Positions 35,498 through 43,944 of a stretch of DNA of 64,000 bases are shown here, in pieces. The notes below the pieces were generated by a model, which saw only the letters and a list, made by a program, of their open reading frames with translations, was not told where the DNA came from and did no database searches. A program made the position numbers and the translations under genes. Each line of letters opens with the position of its first letter. Positions within the stretch are counted from its first letter, which is position 1. The stretch is from Jeotgalibacillus aurantiacus (GTDB lineage: Bacteria > Bacillota > Bacilli > Bacillales > Jeotgalibacillaceae): positions 62,001 through 126,000 of the forward strand of contig NZ_JACNMS010000004.1 of NCBI RefSeq assembly GCF_020595125.1, in the 5' to 3' direction.

Positions 35498-36698
35498 ACG
35501 AATTCTGATCCGGTACGGTGAGATTTCGACTAAAGGAAAAAACCGTAACCGTTTTATCTCACAGCTGGAGAATAATATAAAAAATACATTGTCAGATTTA
35601 AAACCGGTCCGCTTTGATTCAGGCAGGGACCGCATGCATATTGAGCTTGCTGATGCATCAGAAACGGAAGTGGTGATCTCAAGATTGAAGCCCGTTTTCG
35701 GTATTCAATCATTCAGTCCTGTGGTTAAGGCATCAAAAGACCTCGATGACGTAAAGCAAAAAGCAGTTGATCTTGTGAAAGCAGTAAGAGGTAAAGGCGA
35801 TCTTTTCAAAGTGAAAGCGAGAAGAGCTGATAAAAAATATCCACTCGATACAAATGAACTGAATCTTGAAATCGGATCTCACGTTTTAAGAAATGTGGAC
35901 GGGTTAACAGTTGAAATGAAAAAACCTGATATTGAGCTGGTTGTTGAGGTAAGGGAGGAAGCGGTTTACCTGTCTGCTGAAACCATTCAGGGTGCCGGTG
36001 GAATGCCGATCGGCACAGGGAATAAGGCCAGCCTGATGCTGTCTGGCGGACTCGACAGCCCGGTTGCAGGTTACCAGATGATGAAACGCGGTGTGGAAAT
36101 TGAAGCGATTCATTTTTTCAGCCCCCCATTTACAAGCGAAAAAGCGAAGGAAAAAGTGAAAGAGCTGACCGCAATCTTATCAGGATTTTCAGGCTCAATT
36201 AAATTGCATATTGTGCCGTTTACGAAAATTCAGCAGACCATCCATCAGCAGGTTCCGGAAAACTATACGATGACCTCTACGCGAAGAATGATGCTTCGCA
36301 TTGCAGATGAGATCCGTAAGAAAACTGGCTCGCGTGCCATCATTACCGGGGAAAGTCTCGGCCAGGTGGCCAGCCAGACGTTAGAAAGTATGGAAGCGAT
36401 CAATGCGGTCAGCAGCACGCCGATCCTCCGTCCGTTAATTGCAGCTGATAAAACGGAGATCATCGACATTGCCAAAGAGATTGGCACATACGAAACGTCG
36501 ATTCTGCCTTATGAAGACTGCTGTACGATCTTTACACCTGCTGCACCGAAAACAAAACCGAAGCTTGAAAAAGTTGAGTTTTATGAAAGCTTTGTTGATT
36601 TTGATGCTTTAATTCAAGAGGCCGTTGAGCAGACTGAGTCAGTGAAATTGACGGTCGGTTACCGTGCACAGGAACAAAAGTTTGAGGAGCTTTTTTAA
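35487..36698 (+). CDS. thiI: tRNA 4-thiouridine synthetase ThiI
   Basis: A 403-aa enzyme activating U8 of tRNA and also feeding thiamine-thiazole sulfur in some bacteria. It has an N-terminal ferredoxin-like region (ILIRYGEISTKGKNRNRF), a THUMP domain (~60-165) and a PP-loop pyrophosphatase domain with MLSGGLDSPVAGY near residue 188. ITGESLGQVASQT and YEDCCTIFTPAAPKTKP are further conserved blocks. It lacks the C-terminal rhodanese domain of the longer E. coli protein, as in other Bacillus, so sulfur must come from NifZ. GAAGGAG precedes the ATG. Confidence 0.96.
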   Translation: MNAERILIRYGEISTKGKNRNRFISQLENNIKNTLSDLKPVRFDSGRDRMHIELADASETEVVISRLKPVFGIQSFSPVVKASKDLDDVKQKAVDLVKAVRGKGDLFKVKARRADKKYPLDTNELNLEIGSHVLRNVDGLTVEMKKPDIELVVEVREEAVYLSAETIQGAGGMPIGTGNKASLMLSGGLDSPVAGYQMMKRGVEIEAIHFFSPPFTSEKAKEKVKELTAILSGFSGSIKLHIVPFTKIQQTIHQQVPENYTMTSTRRMMLRIADEIRKKTGSRAIITGESLGQVASQTLESMEAINAVSSTPILRPLIAADKTEIIDIAKEIGTYETSILPYEDCCTIFTPAAPKTKPKLEKVEFYESFVDFDALIQEAVEQTESVKLTVGYRAQEQKFEELF

Positions 36699-36727
36699 AC
36701 ACTTCTGTTATTAGTATCATTTACCAG

Positions 36728-36756
36728 TGATAAGCCGTGTGTTTTTGCACATTCTA
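36728..36756 (+). promoter_or_regulatory. Possible SigG promoter of the SASP gene
   Basis: CATTCTA (36750-36756) fits the forespore SigG -10 pattern CATnnTA. TGATAA (36728-36733), 16 bp upstream, is a poor -35. Sequence and gene identity agree, but the -35 is weak. Confidence 0.4.
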
Positions 36757-36779
36757 TAGTCACAGAGGAGGTGAGACAC

Positions 36780-36980
36780 ATGGCAAACAGAAGCTCAAAC
36801 CAACTTCTTGTTCCAGGTGTAGAACAAGCATTGGATCAAATGAAATACGAAATCGCTACTGAGTTTGGCGTTCAGCTTGGAGCTGATTCAACAGCTCGCG
36901 CTAACGGTTCAGTAGGAGGAGAAATCACAAAGCGTCTTGTTCAGATGGCTGAACAACAGCTTAACGGTTACTCTAAATAA
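36780..36980 (+). CDS. sspA: Alpha/beta-type small acid-soluble spore protein
   Basis: A 66-aa SASP that coats spore DNA and protects it from UV and heat. [18 protein letters not shown] holds the germination-protease cleavage region (around TEFGV), and [19 protein letters not shown] is the second DNA-binding helix. GAGGAGGTGAG is a strong ribosome site for the ATG at 36780. Location after thiI matches B. subtilis sspA. Presence of this gene shows the organism forms endospores. Confidence 0.96.
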   Translation: MANRSSNQLLVPGVEQALDQMKYEIATEFGVQLGADSTARANGSVGGEITKRLVQMAEQQLNGYSK

Positions 36981-36990
36981 TGTATAAAAG

Positions 36991-37037
36991 GAGTGTAGAG
37001 TCGGGGGCAGACCCCCAACTCTACACTCTTTTCTTTT
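36991..37037 (+). terminator. Terminator of the SASP gene
   Basis: AGTGTAGAGTCGGGGG and CCCCCAACTCTACACT enclose CAGA, an almost perfect 16-bp GC-rich stem, followed by CTTTTCTTTTT. Confidence 0.92.
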
Positions 37038-37091
37038 TGTCGTGTCTTTTGTAAACTGTTTCTAGAGTCGAAAAATCTGGAGGAATGACGA

Positions 37092-38687
37092 ATGAAGCAG
37101 TTGTGGAAAAATGGCACGATTTATACGATGCAGCGTGAAGGGGAAACGGTTGAGGCGATTTTGACGAATAACGGTAAAATTGCTGCACTTGGCACGGAAG
37201 AAGAGCTGTTAAAGCTGGCAAATGGTGAAGTTGACCGCGTTCAGGATCTGAATGGAGCCGTATTGTTCCCGGGATTTGTTGACAGTCATTTACATATTGT
37301 GGGTGTGGGTGAAACCCTGCTCCGACTTGATTTATCCTCGATGAAGTCCAAACAGGAAGTATTGGAGGCTGTAAAGGAAAAGGCACAGGCGCTTCCTGCA
37401 GGTGAGTGGATTCAGGGAGACGGCTGGAATGAGAACCAGTGGAATGAAGCACAGGTGTTAACTGCACAGGAGCTTGATGAGGCAGCCCCTGACCACCCTG
37501 TGTTATTAAAACGAATTTGCCGGCATGCGGTTGTCGCTAATTCCATGGCACTTGAACTGGCGAAAATCACAGCTGATACACCTGATCCGGAAGGTGGCGT
37601 GATTGATCGTGATGCAAAAGGCGACCTGACCGGTCAATTAAAGGACCAGGCACAGGATCTGATGATTCCGGCACTGCCACCCATTAAGGATGAATATATT
37701 CAAAAAGCGTTGAAAACCGCCCTTGAGCACGCCTGGTCGCTTGGATTGACAGGTGGCCATACGGAAGATCTCAGTTATTATGGTGATTTTACAAGAACGT
37801 ACCGTGCGTTTCAGAAGATCATTGAAGAGGATGGACGTCCGTTCCGTGCCCACCTTCTCGTTCATCATCAGGTGATTGAAGACTGGCACAGACAGGGACA
37901 TTCCTTCCGATCCGGTTCGAGATATGTGGAATTCGGTGCGATGAAAATCTTTGCTGATGGCGCGTTAGGCGGGCGGACTGCGCTGCTTAAAAACGGTTAT
38001 GCAGATATGCCGGGTGAAAAAGGGGTTGCCATTCACAGTCCGGAAAAGCTGAAACAGCTCGTTTATAAAGCGCGTCAGTATGACATGCCGGTAGCGGTTC
38101 ACGTCATTGGTGATCAGGCGTTTGAATATATGCTCGATGCCATTGAGGAATATCCGTCAAACGGAGAGCGGGACAGGCTGATTCATGCACAGATTTTAGA
38201 TGAAGAGCTTATCAAACGTGCGGAAAAACTGCCAATCGTGCTTGACATCCAGCCGAGGTTTGTACCGTCAGACTTCCCGTGGGTCATTGACCGCATTGGT
38301 GAAGAAAACATGACGTGGAATTATGCCTGGAAAACACTTCTCGACCGCGGGATTGCGCTGGCAGCAGGATCGGATGCGCCGATTGAGCCGCTGGATCCGC
38401 TGCTTGGCATTCATGCAGCTGTTACAAGAACAAAACCGGGTGACCCGGAACGGACCGTTTATAAGGAGCATGAATGTCTGTCTGTATACGAAGCCATTTC
38501 TCTGTTTACAAAAGGCAGTGCATACGTGTGTCATCATGAAAACGATCGCGGGGTGTTGAAAGAAGGTTTTGCCGCTGACTTTACCGCGTTGGAGCAGGAT
38601 CCATTTCAAGTGCATCCAGATGAGCTCTTGACCATGAAGGTGGAAAAGACGGTTGTAGACGGTAAGACTGTGTTCTCACGTGCGTGA
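37092..38687 (+). CDS. ytcJ: Metal-dependent amidohydrolase, YtcJ-like (Amidohydro_3)
   Basis: A 531-aa TIM-barrel hydrolase. VLFPGFVDSHLHIVGVG near residue 60 carries the HxH metal ligands. KIFADGALGGRTALL and AVHVIGDQAFE follow, and GSDAPIEPLDPLLGIHAAVTR has the final metal aspartate. This is the YtcJ/Amidohydro_3 pattern; the substrate is unknown (N-substituted formamide deformylase is one relative). The ribosome site GGAGG lies 8 bp before the ATG. It stands between the SASP gene and rarD and appears to be transcribed alone. Confidence 0.85.
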   Translation: MKQLWKNGTIYTMQREGETVEAILTNNGKIAALGTEEELLKLANGEVDRVQDLNGAVLFPGFVDSHLHIVGVGETLLRLDLSSMKSKQEVLEAVKEKAQALPAGEWIQGDGWNENQWNEAQVLTAQELDEAAPDHPVLLKRICRHAVVANSMALELAKITADTPDPEGGVIDRDAKGDLTGQLKDQAQDLMIPALPPIKDEYIQKALKTALEHAWSLGLTGGHTEDLSYYGDFTRTYRAFQKIIEEDGRPFRAHLLVHHQVIEDWHRQGHSFRSGSRYVEFGAMKIFADGALGGRTALLKNGYADMPGEKGVAIHSPEKLKQLVYKARQYDMPVAVHVIGDQAFEYMLDAIEEYPSNGERDRLIHAQILDEELIKRAEKLPIVLDIQPRFVPSDFPWVIDRIGEENMTWNYAWKTLLDRGIALAAGSDAPIEPLDPLLGIHAAVTRTKPGDPERTVYKEHECLSVYEAISLFTKGSAYVCHHENDRGVLKEGFAADFTALEQDPFQVHPDELLTMKVEKTVVDGKTVFSRA

Positions 38688-38769
38688 GCCAGATTCATTG
38701 CTGCAAACATGTCAGAAGGCGTATAATTAGTCCCGTTATGTTAGAAAGTCGAATGATTGGAGAAACAAT

Positions 38770-39687
38770 ATGGGAACTGAAGAACGTAAAGGAATTATTT
38801 ATACGGCTTTTGCCTATACATTATGGGGATTATTGCCGATTTATTGGAAGCTGGTGGAGCATGTACCGGCTGATGAAATACTCGCCAACCGGATTTTCTG
38901 GTCATTCTGGTTCATGCTCATTCTACTGGTGGCAACAAGACAGTTCAAAGCTTTCAGAAGTGAGACCTTCTCACTTCTGAAACGGAAAAAGAGATTTGCA
39001 GCGCTGGTGACTGCATCTGTCCTGATCAGTATCAACTGGTTTGTTTATATTTGGGCAGTTAATTCCGGTCAGATGGTTGAAGCCAGTCTTGGTTATTACA
39101 TTAACCCACTGGTGTCTGTTTTGCTCGGAGTGCTCGTGTTGAAGGAATTAATGAGCAGGGCGCAGGTTCTTTCATTTGTACTGGCTTTGATCGGGGTACT
39201 GATTTTAACCATCTCCTACGGCCAATTTCCATGGATCGCATTCATCCTCGCCTTTTCATTTGGTCTGTATGGTCTGGTGAAAAAAATGCTGAAGGTGAAC
39301 GCAGCGATTGGATTAACACTTGAAACGCTGACAATTATGCCAATTGCTCTTTTATATCTTGGTTATCTCGGCACAGCAGGGGATCTTGCGCTGTTCAATG
39401 TATCTTTCGGGACTGATTTTCTTCTTGTTGCAGCAGGTGCTGCCACAGCGATCCCGCTACTTCTCTTTGCAAACGGGGCACAGCGGATTCCGTTATTTAT
39501 GGTCGGATTTTTGCAGTACATCGCGCCGACCATTACGTTAATACTCGGTGTATTTTTTTACGGAGAACCTTTTAATGCCGTTGACTTGATTTCCTTTATC
39601 TTTATCTGGATGGGGCTTGCTGTCTTTACGATTTCGAGAACGAAGTGGGCGATGCAGGTGCCGGTGAGGAGAAAAAAAGCAGTGTGA
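38770..39687 (+). CDS. rarD: EamA/RarD-family transporter
   Basis: A 305-aa protein with about ten membrane helices. It has two EamA-type repeats, and the first helix motif AYTLWGLLPIYWKLVEHVPA is diagnostic of the RarD subfamily. SINWFVYIWAVNSGQMVEASL and LGYYINPLVSVLLG are further conserved blocks. The substrate is unknown (chloramphenicol sensitivity is the historic phenotype). TTGGAGAAAC is the ribosome site. Downstream lies a long non-coding tract of repeat elements. Confidence 0.88.
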   Translation: MGTEERKGIIYTAFAYTLWGLLPIYWKLVEHVPADEILANRIFWSFWFMLILLVATRQFKAFRSETFSLLKRKKRFAALVTASVLISINWFVYIWAVNSGQMVEASLGYYINPLVSVLLGVLVLKELMSRAQVLSFVLALIGVLILTISYGQFPWIAFILAFSFGLYGLVKKMLKVNAAIGLTLETLTIMPIALLYLGYLGTAGDLALFNVSFGTDFLLVAAGAATAIPLLLFANGAQRIPLFMVGFLQYIAPTITLILGVFFYGEPFNAVDLISFIFIWMGLAVFTISRTKWAMQVPVRRKKAV

Positions 39688-39696
39688 CTGAAAATC

Positions 39697-39933
39697 GGGC
39701 CAGGGACATCCTCCGCTTTCCATTGTCTAGCTGCGGCGACTAGCCCCTCGAGGTCATAAGTCAAAGATGAAAGAGGGCAAAGATCAGCCCTCTTTTCATC
39801 TTCGCCTTATGCTTGTCGGGGCTGGACGAGTCGCCTTCGCTTTTCTAAGGCCGCGCGGTGAACCCGTTGTGCTTCGCACACCGGTTTCACCTGTCGCTTC
39901 ACTGCCGCAGGAGTCTGCGGATGTCCCTGGCCC
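39697..39933 (+). repeat. Dispersed palindromic repeat, copy C (interrupted by a nested element)
   Basis: Arms GGGCCAGGGACATCC (39697) and GGATGTCCCTGGCCC (39919) are perfectly complementary, and the inner hairpin is GGTGAACCCGTTGTGC/GCACACCGGTTTCACC. About 129 bp of foreign sequence separate CTCCGCTTTCC from GGCCGCGCGG, which are adjacent in intact copies. It lies just after rarD, and the right arm ends in CTTTTT, so it could also work as terminator. Confidence 0.88.
39722..39850 (+). repeat. Second palindromic element nested in copy C
   Basis: The inserted segment is itself a nested palindrome: GGCGACT/AGTCGCC outside, then AGCCCC/GGGGCT, CATAAG/CTTATG, and AAGATGAAAGAGGGC/GCCCTCTTTTCATCTT at the centre. 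The flanks CCGCTTTCC and TTCGCTTTTC look like a diverged duplication. No reading frame is apparent. Confidence 0.75.
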
Positions 39934-40142
39934 TTTTTATGTGGCTCAAGACTTTAATGTTTTTGAGAAGAAAGAAAACCTGACCATTCTTGTGCAGTTC
40001 TCAGACTAAATGGATTTTGAAAGTATAGAATGATGGACATGAAATGAGAAACAAAGGAGTTCTTTTGGATAATTTTCTATCGATGAAAACTCTCTTGCTA
40101 TGCACAATTTCATAAATGATATCATTCAATAAGCACACAAAA

Positions 40143-40257
40143 GTGCCGGATTATTCCGTAGACTCCTGCGGCATAGAAGCGACAGGTGAGACAGCGTAAT
40201 GCGGAGCATTAGCTGGCTCACCGCGCGGCCGCGGAAAGCGAAGGAATAATCCGGCAC
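40143..40257 (-). repeat. Dispersed palindromic repeat, copy D (115 bp, full length)
   Basis: Arms GTGCCGGATTATTCC and GGAATAATCCGGCAC are perfectly complementary. The interior is nearly identical to copy A but inverted. A GGTTTTT tract follows the right arm. It lies in the same convergent gap as copy C, before nadK2; the bases between them (39934-40142) show no feature. Confidence 0.9.
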
Positions 40258-40279
40258 GGTTTTTCAATAGAGGCTTTAA

Positions 40280-41080
40280 TTATAAAAACGTCCGCTTTAC
40301 TTTTTCCCAGAAGGAATTGTCTTTCAGCTTGACCGTTTTAACAATGTTCTCACTCAGCGCAAGATCAACGTGCTGGACGTGGCTGATGCCGAGTGCTTCG
40401 TTATCGAGCCCCATCACCGGATAGTCATTGCCATCCTGTGTCACACTAAGGCGAAGCTTACGGTGTCCGCTTAAGATAAAGGAAGACCCGAGTGTACGGA
40501 AACGGTTATTGTTCACCGATGCAAGCTCGCTTACCTGCATACACGGAAGCATTGGATCCACAACTGCGCCACCGACTGATTTGTTATAGGCAGAGCTTCC
40601 GGTCGGAGTGGAAATAATCATGCCATCACCACGGAATGTTTCGAAATGCAGGTCATCAATGTGGACATCCATGACGAATGTTTTAATAATGCCAGAGCGG
40701 ATGCTGAACTCATTCAGGCAAAGGAATTTCGTTTCATCGTCAACTGTGACTTCAATGGTTGGGTACTTACGAACCTCAATTTGTTCCTTGGTCATCGCTT
40801 CGATCATGGATGAAACGTCATCAATATGGAAATCACAATAAAGGCTCTTTTTCCCTGATGTCGATACGCCGGCGTACAGGCAGTCCTGTCTAAATCCGGT
40901 TTTTCTCACGGCCTGCAGGAAGGCACCGTCACTTCCGACACTGACAATAATATTTGCTATTTTATAATCAGCCACAACAGAAAATCCGTAGCGCTCAGCC
41001 AGTTCTTCAAGCATGGACACCTGTTCTTTTGTTTTGTCATCTTTACGGGCATAAAAATACATATTACGTCGTTGTTCCAT
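40280..41080 (-). CDS. nadK2: NAD kinase 2 (YtdI/PpnK family)
   Basis: A 266-aa NAD kinase making NADP+. NEFSIRSGIIKTFVMDV, GDGMIISTPTGSSAYNKSVGG and LDNEALG are intact family motifs, and the C-terminus LKDNSFWEKVKRTFL equals that of the Bacillus second NAD kinase. The usual GGDGT near residue 53 is GSDGA (IIVSVGSDGAFLQAV), a substitution of two motif residues. Related second kinases also vary here, so activity is probably kept. The start at 41080 has GGAGGGATC upstream; a 7-residue longer frame is not supported. It is divergent from sppA. Confidence 0.92.
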   Translation of the reverse strand: MEQRRNMYFYARKDDKTKEQVSMLEELAERYGFSVVADYKIANIIVSVGSDGAFLQAVRKTGFRQDCLYAGVSTSGKKSLYCDFHIDDVSSMIEAMTKEQIEVRKYPTIEVTVDDETKFLCLNEFSIRSGIIKTFVMDVHIDDLHFETFRGDGMIISTPTGSSAYNKSVGGAVVDPMLPCMQVSELASVNNNRFRTLGSSFILSGHRKLRLSVTQDGNDYPVMGLDNEALGISHVQHVDLALSENIVKTVKLKDNSFWEKVKRTFL

Positions 41081-41223
41081 CAAAGATCCCTCCGGTTTCA
41101 ATTGAATGCGTCGATATGTAGTGCTGTACCATATTCATGTACATACAAAAAGTGTATCATGAAATGAAACATATCCAAAACTGGAACGTAAGGATATTTG
41201 AGAGATTAAAGGAGGCTATAAGA

Positions 41224-42225
41224 ATGTCAGCAAAAAGATGGATCGCATTGGGTATTGCCGTTGTGCTGTTTGTTGTATCAGCGGGAATTAATTTTGCCTC
41301 AGTTGCCCTGACAACTGATTTTGAAGAAATGTTCTCAACTGCAGCTTCTCTTGACGGACTACCTGAGGAAGTCATTGAAGACGGCAGCTTTTCAGACCGA
41401 ATTGCGGTGCTTGAGTTGAATGGAACGATTCAGGATACAGGCGATACAGGAAGTTTTCTCGGTCCTGTCGGGTATAATCATACCCATTTTATGAATCAGC
41501 TTAATCAGGTAAAAGAGGATGCATCGATAAAAGGAATTGTACTTAGCGTGAATACGCCTGGTGGCGGTGTTGTAGAAAGTGCAGAGATTCATGACAAGCT
41601 TGTGGAAATTATCGAGGAAACAGATAAAACCGTCTATGTTTCGATGGGGGCTCAGGCTACATCAGGCGGTTACTACGTTTCAGCACCTGCAGATAAGATT
41701 TTCGCCAGCAGAGAAACGATGACGGGATCATTAGGTGTTATTCTTCAAAGCATTAACTTCAGTGGACTGGCAGATGAGCTTGGTGTGGAATTTGTCAGCG
41801 TGACATCCGGTGAATTTAAAGATATGTTAAACCCGGCTGAGGAAGTAAGAGAAGAGGATCTGGCCATTGTACAAAGCATGCTTGAAGATTCTTATCAGGG
41901 ATTTGTCGATGTGATTGCCAACGGACGTGATCTCCCGGAAGAACGGGTAAGAGAGATTGCGGACGGCCGTATTTATAACGGTATTCAGGCACTTGAACTC
42001 GACCTGATCGATGAATTTGGTTACGAGGAAGACGTAATCGCAGCATTAAAAGAGGACCTGGAGATTGGAAATGCTCAGGTCATCCGTTACGGTATGCCGA
42101 ACGATTTCGCCTCTCTGTTTAATTATCAGGCATCCAGATTATTTGGCAGTCCGGAAACACAGATATTGTCTGAAATCATGAATAACACCGGCGGACCGCG
42201 TCCGATGTACTTATATTCCAACTAA
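41224..42225 (+). CDS. sppA: Signal peptide peptidase SppA
   Basis: A 333-aa membrane-anchored S49 serine protease that cleaves leftover signal peptides. An N-terminal membrane helix (residues ~4-27) precedes IAVLELNGTIQDTG. The nucleophile serine is in GAQATSGGYYVSAPADKIFA, and the lysine of the Ser-Lys dyad is probably in TSGEFKDMLNP. The ATG at 41224 has AAAGGAGG upstream; the 29-residue extension to 41137 is unsupported. It is followed 14 bp later by yteJ, the same pair as in B. subtilis. Confidence 0.94.
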   Translation: MSAKRWIALGIAVVLFVVSAGINFASVALTTDFEEMFSTAASLDGLPEEVIEDGSFSDRIAVLELNGTIQDTGDTGSFLGPVGYNHTHFMNQLNQVKEDASIKGIVLSVNTPGGGVVESAEIHDKLVEIIEETDKTVYVSMGAQATSGGYYVSAPADKIFASRETMTGSLGVILQSINFSGLADELGVEFVSVTSGEFKDMLNPAEEVREEDLAIVQSMLEDSYQGFVDVIANGRDLPEERVREIADGRIYNGIQALELDLIDEFGYEEDVIAALKEDLEIGNAQVIRYGMPNDFASLFNYQASRLFGSPETQILSEIMNNTGGPRPMYLYSN

Positions 42226-42239
42226 AAGGAGGAACATTC

Positions 42240-42779
42240 ATGGACCATCATGAACACGAAGCACTTCAGTCCGAAGCTGTTCCTTCTACGGTGACATATG
42301 AGCCGCATTACGGAGGCTTCTGGATCAGGGTTTGTGCTTACTTATTTGACTTACTGGTCATTGCAGCGTTAAATGGGCTGCTCATTGAGCCTGCTTTCCG
42401 GCTTGCAGGTATTGAGCTGACAGGTGGTATGTTCAGCCCGATCAATATTGCGACGGGCATTGTCTTTTTTGCTTACTTCGTACTGATGACCAAAATACTC
42501 GGTCAGACACTCGGAAAAATGATTTTTGGACTGAGAGTTGTTGCACTGCCATCAGAAAAATTAAGCTGGGTGACAGTGCTTTTCAGAGAGCTGATTGGAC
42601 GCTACCTTCACATCGCAATTACCTTTTTCAGTCTGCCGGTCTTCCTGTTTTTATATGGTGTGGTAGCTTTTACACCGAAAAAACAGGGCATTCACGACCT
42701 CCTTGCTGAAACAACCGTCATTCACGAACGGACAGTCATAGCAGGTAAGCCTGAAAAAGCAACTTACCTACAATCATAA
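42240..42779 (+). CDS. yteJ: RDD-family membrane protein YteJ
   Basis: A 179-aa RDD-domain protein. GGFWIRVCAYLFDLLVIAAL starts the domain (the R..D pattern at RVCAYLFD) and TLGKMIFGLRVV is its second conserved block. Three membrane helices lie near residues 29-50, 65-88 and 120-145. It is encoded with sppA; in B. subtilis the two genes together contribute to lantibiotic resistance. AAAGGAGGAAC precedes the ATG. Confidence 0.9.
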   Translation: MDHHEHEALQSEAVPSTVTYEPHYGGFWIRVCAYLFDLLVIAALNGLLIEPAFRLAGIELTGGMFSPINIATGIVFFAYFVLMTKILGQTLGKMIFGLRVVALPSEKLSWVTVLFRELIGRYLHIAITFFSLPVFLFLYGVVAFTPKKQGIHDLLAETTVIHERTVIAGKPEKATYLQS

Positions 42780-42826
42780 AAAAGAGTGGTGAGAAGTCCT
42801 GATGGACGCCTCACCACTCTTTTTTT
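42779..42826 (+). terminator. Terminator of sppA-yteJ
   Basis: AAAGAGTGGTGAG and CTCACCACTCTTTTTTT pair perfectly over a 16-base loop. Confidence 0.9.
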
Positions 42827-42889
42827 GTAAGTGGGTAAAGTTGAAATAATTATTGGTGCTCCGGGGATAATAAGGAAGAGGTGGCGCTA

Positions 42890-43504
42890 ATGAACTGGCT
42901 ATTCCTGTTGCTAATACCGCTTATCATTCTGTTTATTAAAATTAAATTGTCAATAGACATTCAGTCAGGCCGTGACAGGATTTTCTGTGTGCTGAAACTG
43001 TATGCCGCAGGAATTAGGATAAAAAAATGGATCATCCCTTTTAAATACGGACAAAAGCTGTCTGTAAAAATGAAAGTGAACGGTGAGAAAAAAAGAATGA
43101 CTGTCCATGATTTCAAACTCCTTGTGCATCAATACAAGCAGCTGAAGGCAGAGACAACAGGTTTAAGAACATGGGGAAGACAGACGCTCCGTAAGATTTC
43201 AATTGAAAAGTATGACCTGAGAGTGAAGGCAGGAACAGGTTCAGCTGACACAACGGCATTGGTAATCGGGATGATGTATCCTGTACTTGCTTTTCTTCAA
43301 ACGGGGATGAGTTTGTGGGTGCCGTTCAGATGCAAGCCGGATGTGAACGTGTATCCGTCATTTAACGAACCGTCATTCAGTGTGGGATTTTCATGTATAG
43401 GATCGATCAAAGCCGGACAGCTTATAAAAGCAGGCCTGTTATTTCTATTAAGAAATAAGGCCATAGACAGGAAAGCGGGTGAAAAAAATGGAACATCCAA
43501 TTGA
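42890..43504 (+). CDS. ytfI: DUF2953 protein YtfI
   Basis: A 204-aa protein with one N-terminal membrane helix (residues ~2-20, WLFLLLIPLIILFIKI). A basic, beta-rich region contains KLYAAGIRIKKWIIPFK and the conserved SFNEPSFSVGFSCIGSIKAG near the end. This is DUF2953 (YtfI), always next to ytfJ in sporeformers; its function is unknown. The ATG at 42890 has GGAAGAGGTGG 7 bp upstream. It overlaps ytfJ by 17 bases, so co-expression and a sporulation role are likely. Confidence 0.85.
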   Translation: MNWLFLLLIPLIILFIKIKLSIDIQSGRDRIFCVLKLYAAGIRIKKWIIPFKYGQKLSVKMKVNGEKKRMTVHDFKLLVHQYKQLKAETTGLRTWGRQTLRKISIEKYDLRVKAGTGSADTTALVIGMMYPVLAFLQTGMSLWVPFRCKPDVNVYPSFNEPSFSVGFSCIGSIKAGQLIKAGLLFLLRNKAIDRKAGEKNGTSN

Positions 43505-43880
43505 AGGCGTTATGTCATCAGCAATGGAGCAGCTGAAAGAGATGGTTGATGTCAACACCATTATCGGTGATCCGGTCGAAACAGGTGATGGCCGGACCAT
43601 TATGACGGTTTCGCGTGTGCGTTTTGGTTATGCCGCAGGTGGCAGTGAGTTTCAGTCGGCTTTTGAGGAAACGGTGGAAGGACACCCTTTCGGCGGTGGA
43701 AGCGGCGGTGGCGTGTCAATTACGCCTGTTGCCTTTCTGATCGTTGGAAAAGAAGGCGTATCCATGCATCACATGAATGAGGGAACACACCTTCTTGAAA
43801 AGCTTATGGATATGGCTCCTGAAACGATTGGCCGTATTCAGGAAATGTTCAGAAAACAACAGTCCGAAGAAACGCATTAG
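43488..43880 (+). CDS. ytfJ: GerW-family sporulation protein YtfJ
   Basis: A 130-aa protein of the YtfJ/GerW family. EHPIEGVMSSAMEQLKEMVD, IIGDPVETGDGRTIMTVSRV and the glycine-rich FGGGSGGGVSITPVAFLIV are the conserved blocks. In Streptomyces GerW affects spore germination, and in Bacillus ytfJ is expressed in the forespore. Start choice is uncertain: ATG 43488 is used here, while GTG 43479 with CAGGAAAG upstream would add three residues. It overlaps the end of ytfI. Confidence 0.9.
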   Translation: MEHPIEGVMSSAMEQLKEMVDVNTIIGDPVETGDGRTIMTVSRVRFGYAAGGSEFQSAFEETVEGHPFGGGSGGGVSITPVAFLIVGKEGVSMHHMNEGTHLLEKLMDMAPETIGRIQEMFRKQQSEETH

Positions 43881-43910
43881 TTGAATAACATGCCCTCCTT
43901 TCAGTATGAT
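43881..43910 (+). promoter_or_regulatory. Promoter of tpx
   Basis: TTGAAT (43881-43886), an 18-bp spacer and TATGAT (43905-43910), directly after the ytfJ stop and 35 bp before the tpx start. Confidence 0.6.
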
Positions 43911-43944
43911 GAGAAAGAATACATATTGAAGGAGGATTTTTTTT

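Noticed and set aside
39767-40009. An 80-codon frame between rarD and nadK2
   Set aside because: It lies in the nested repeats of copy C and carries no ribosome site or known motif.
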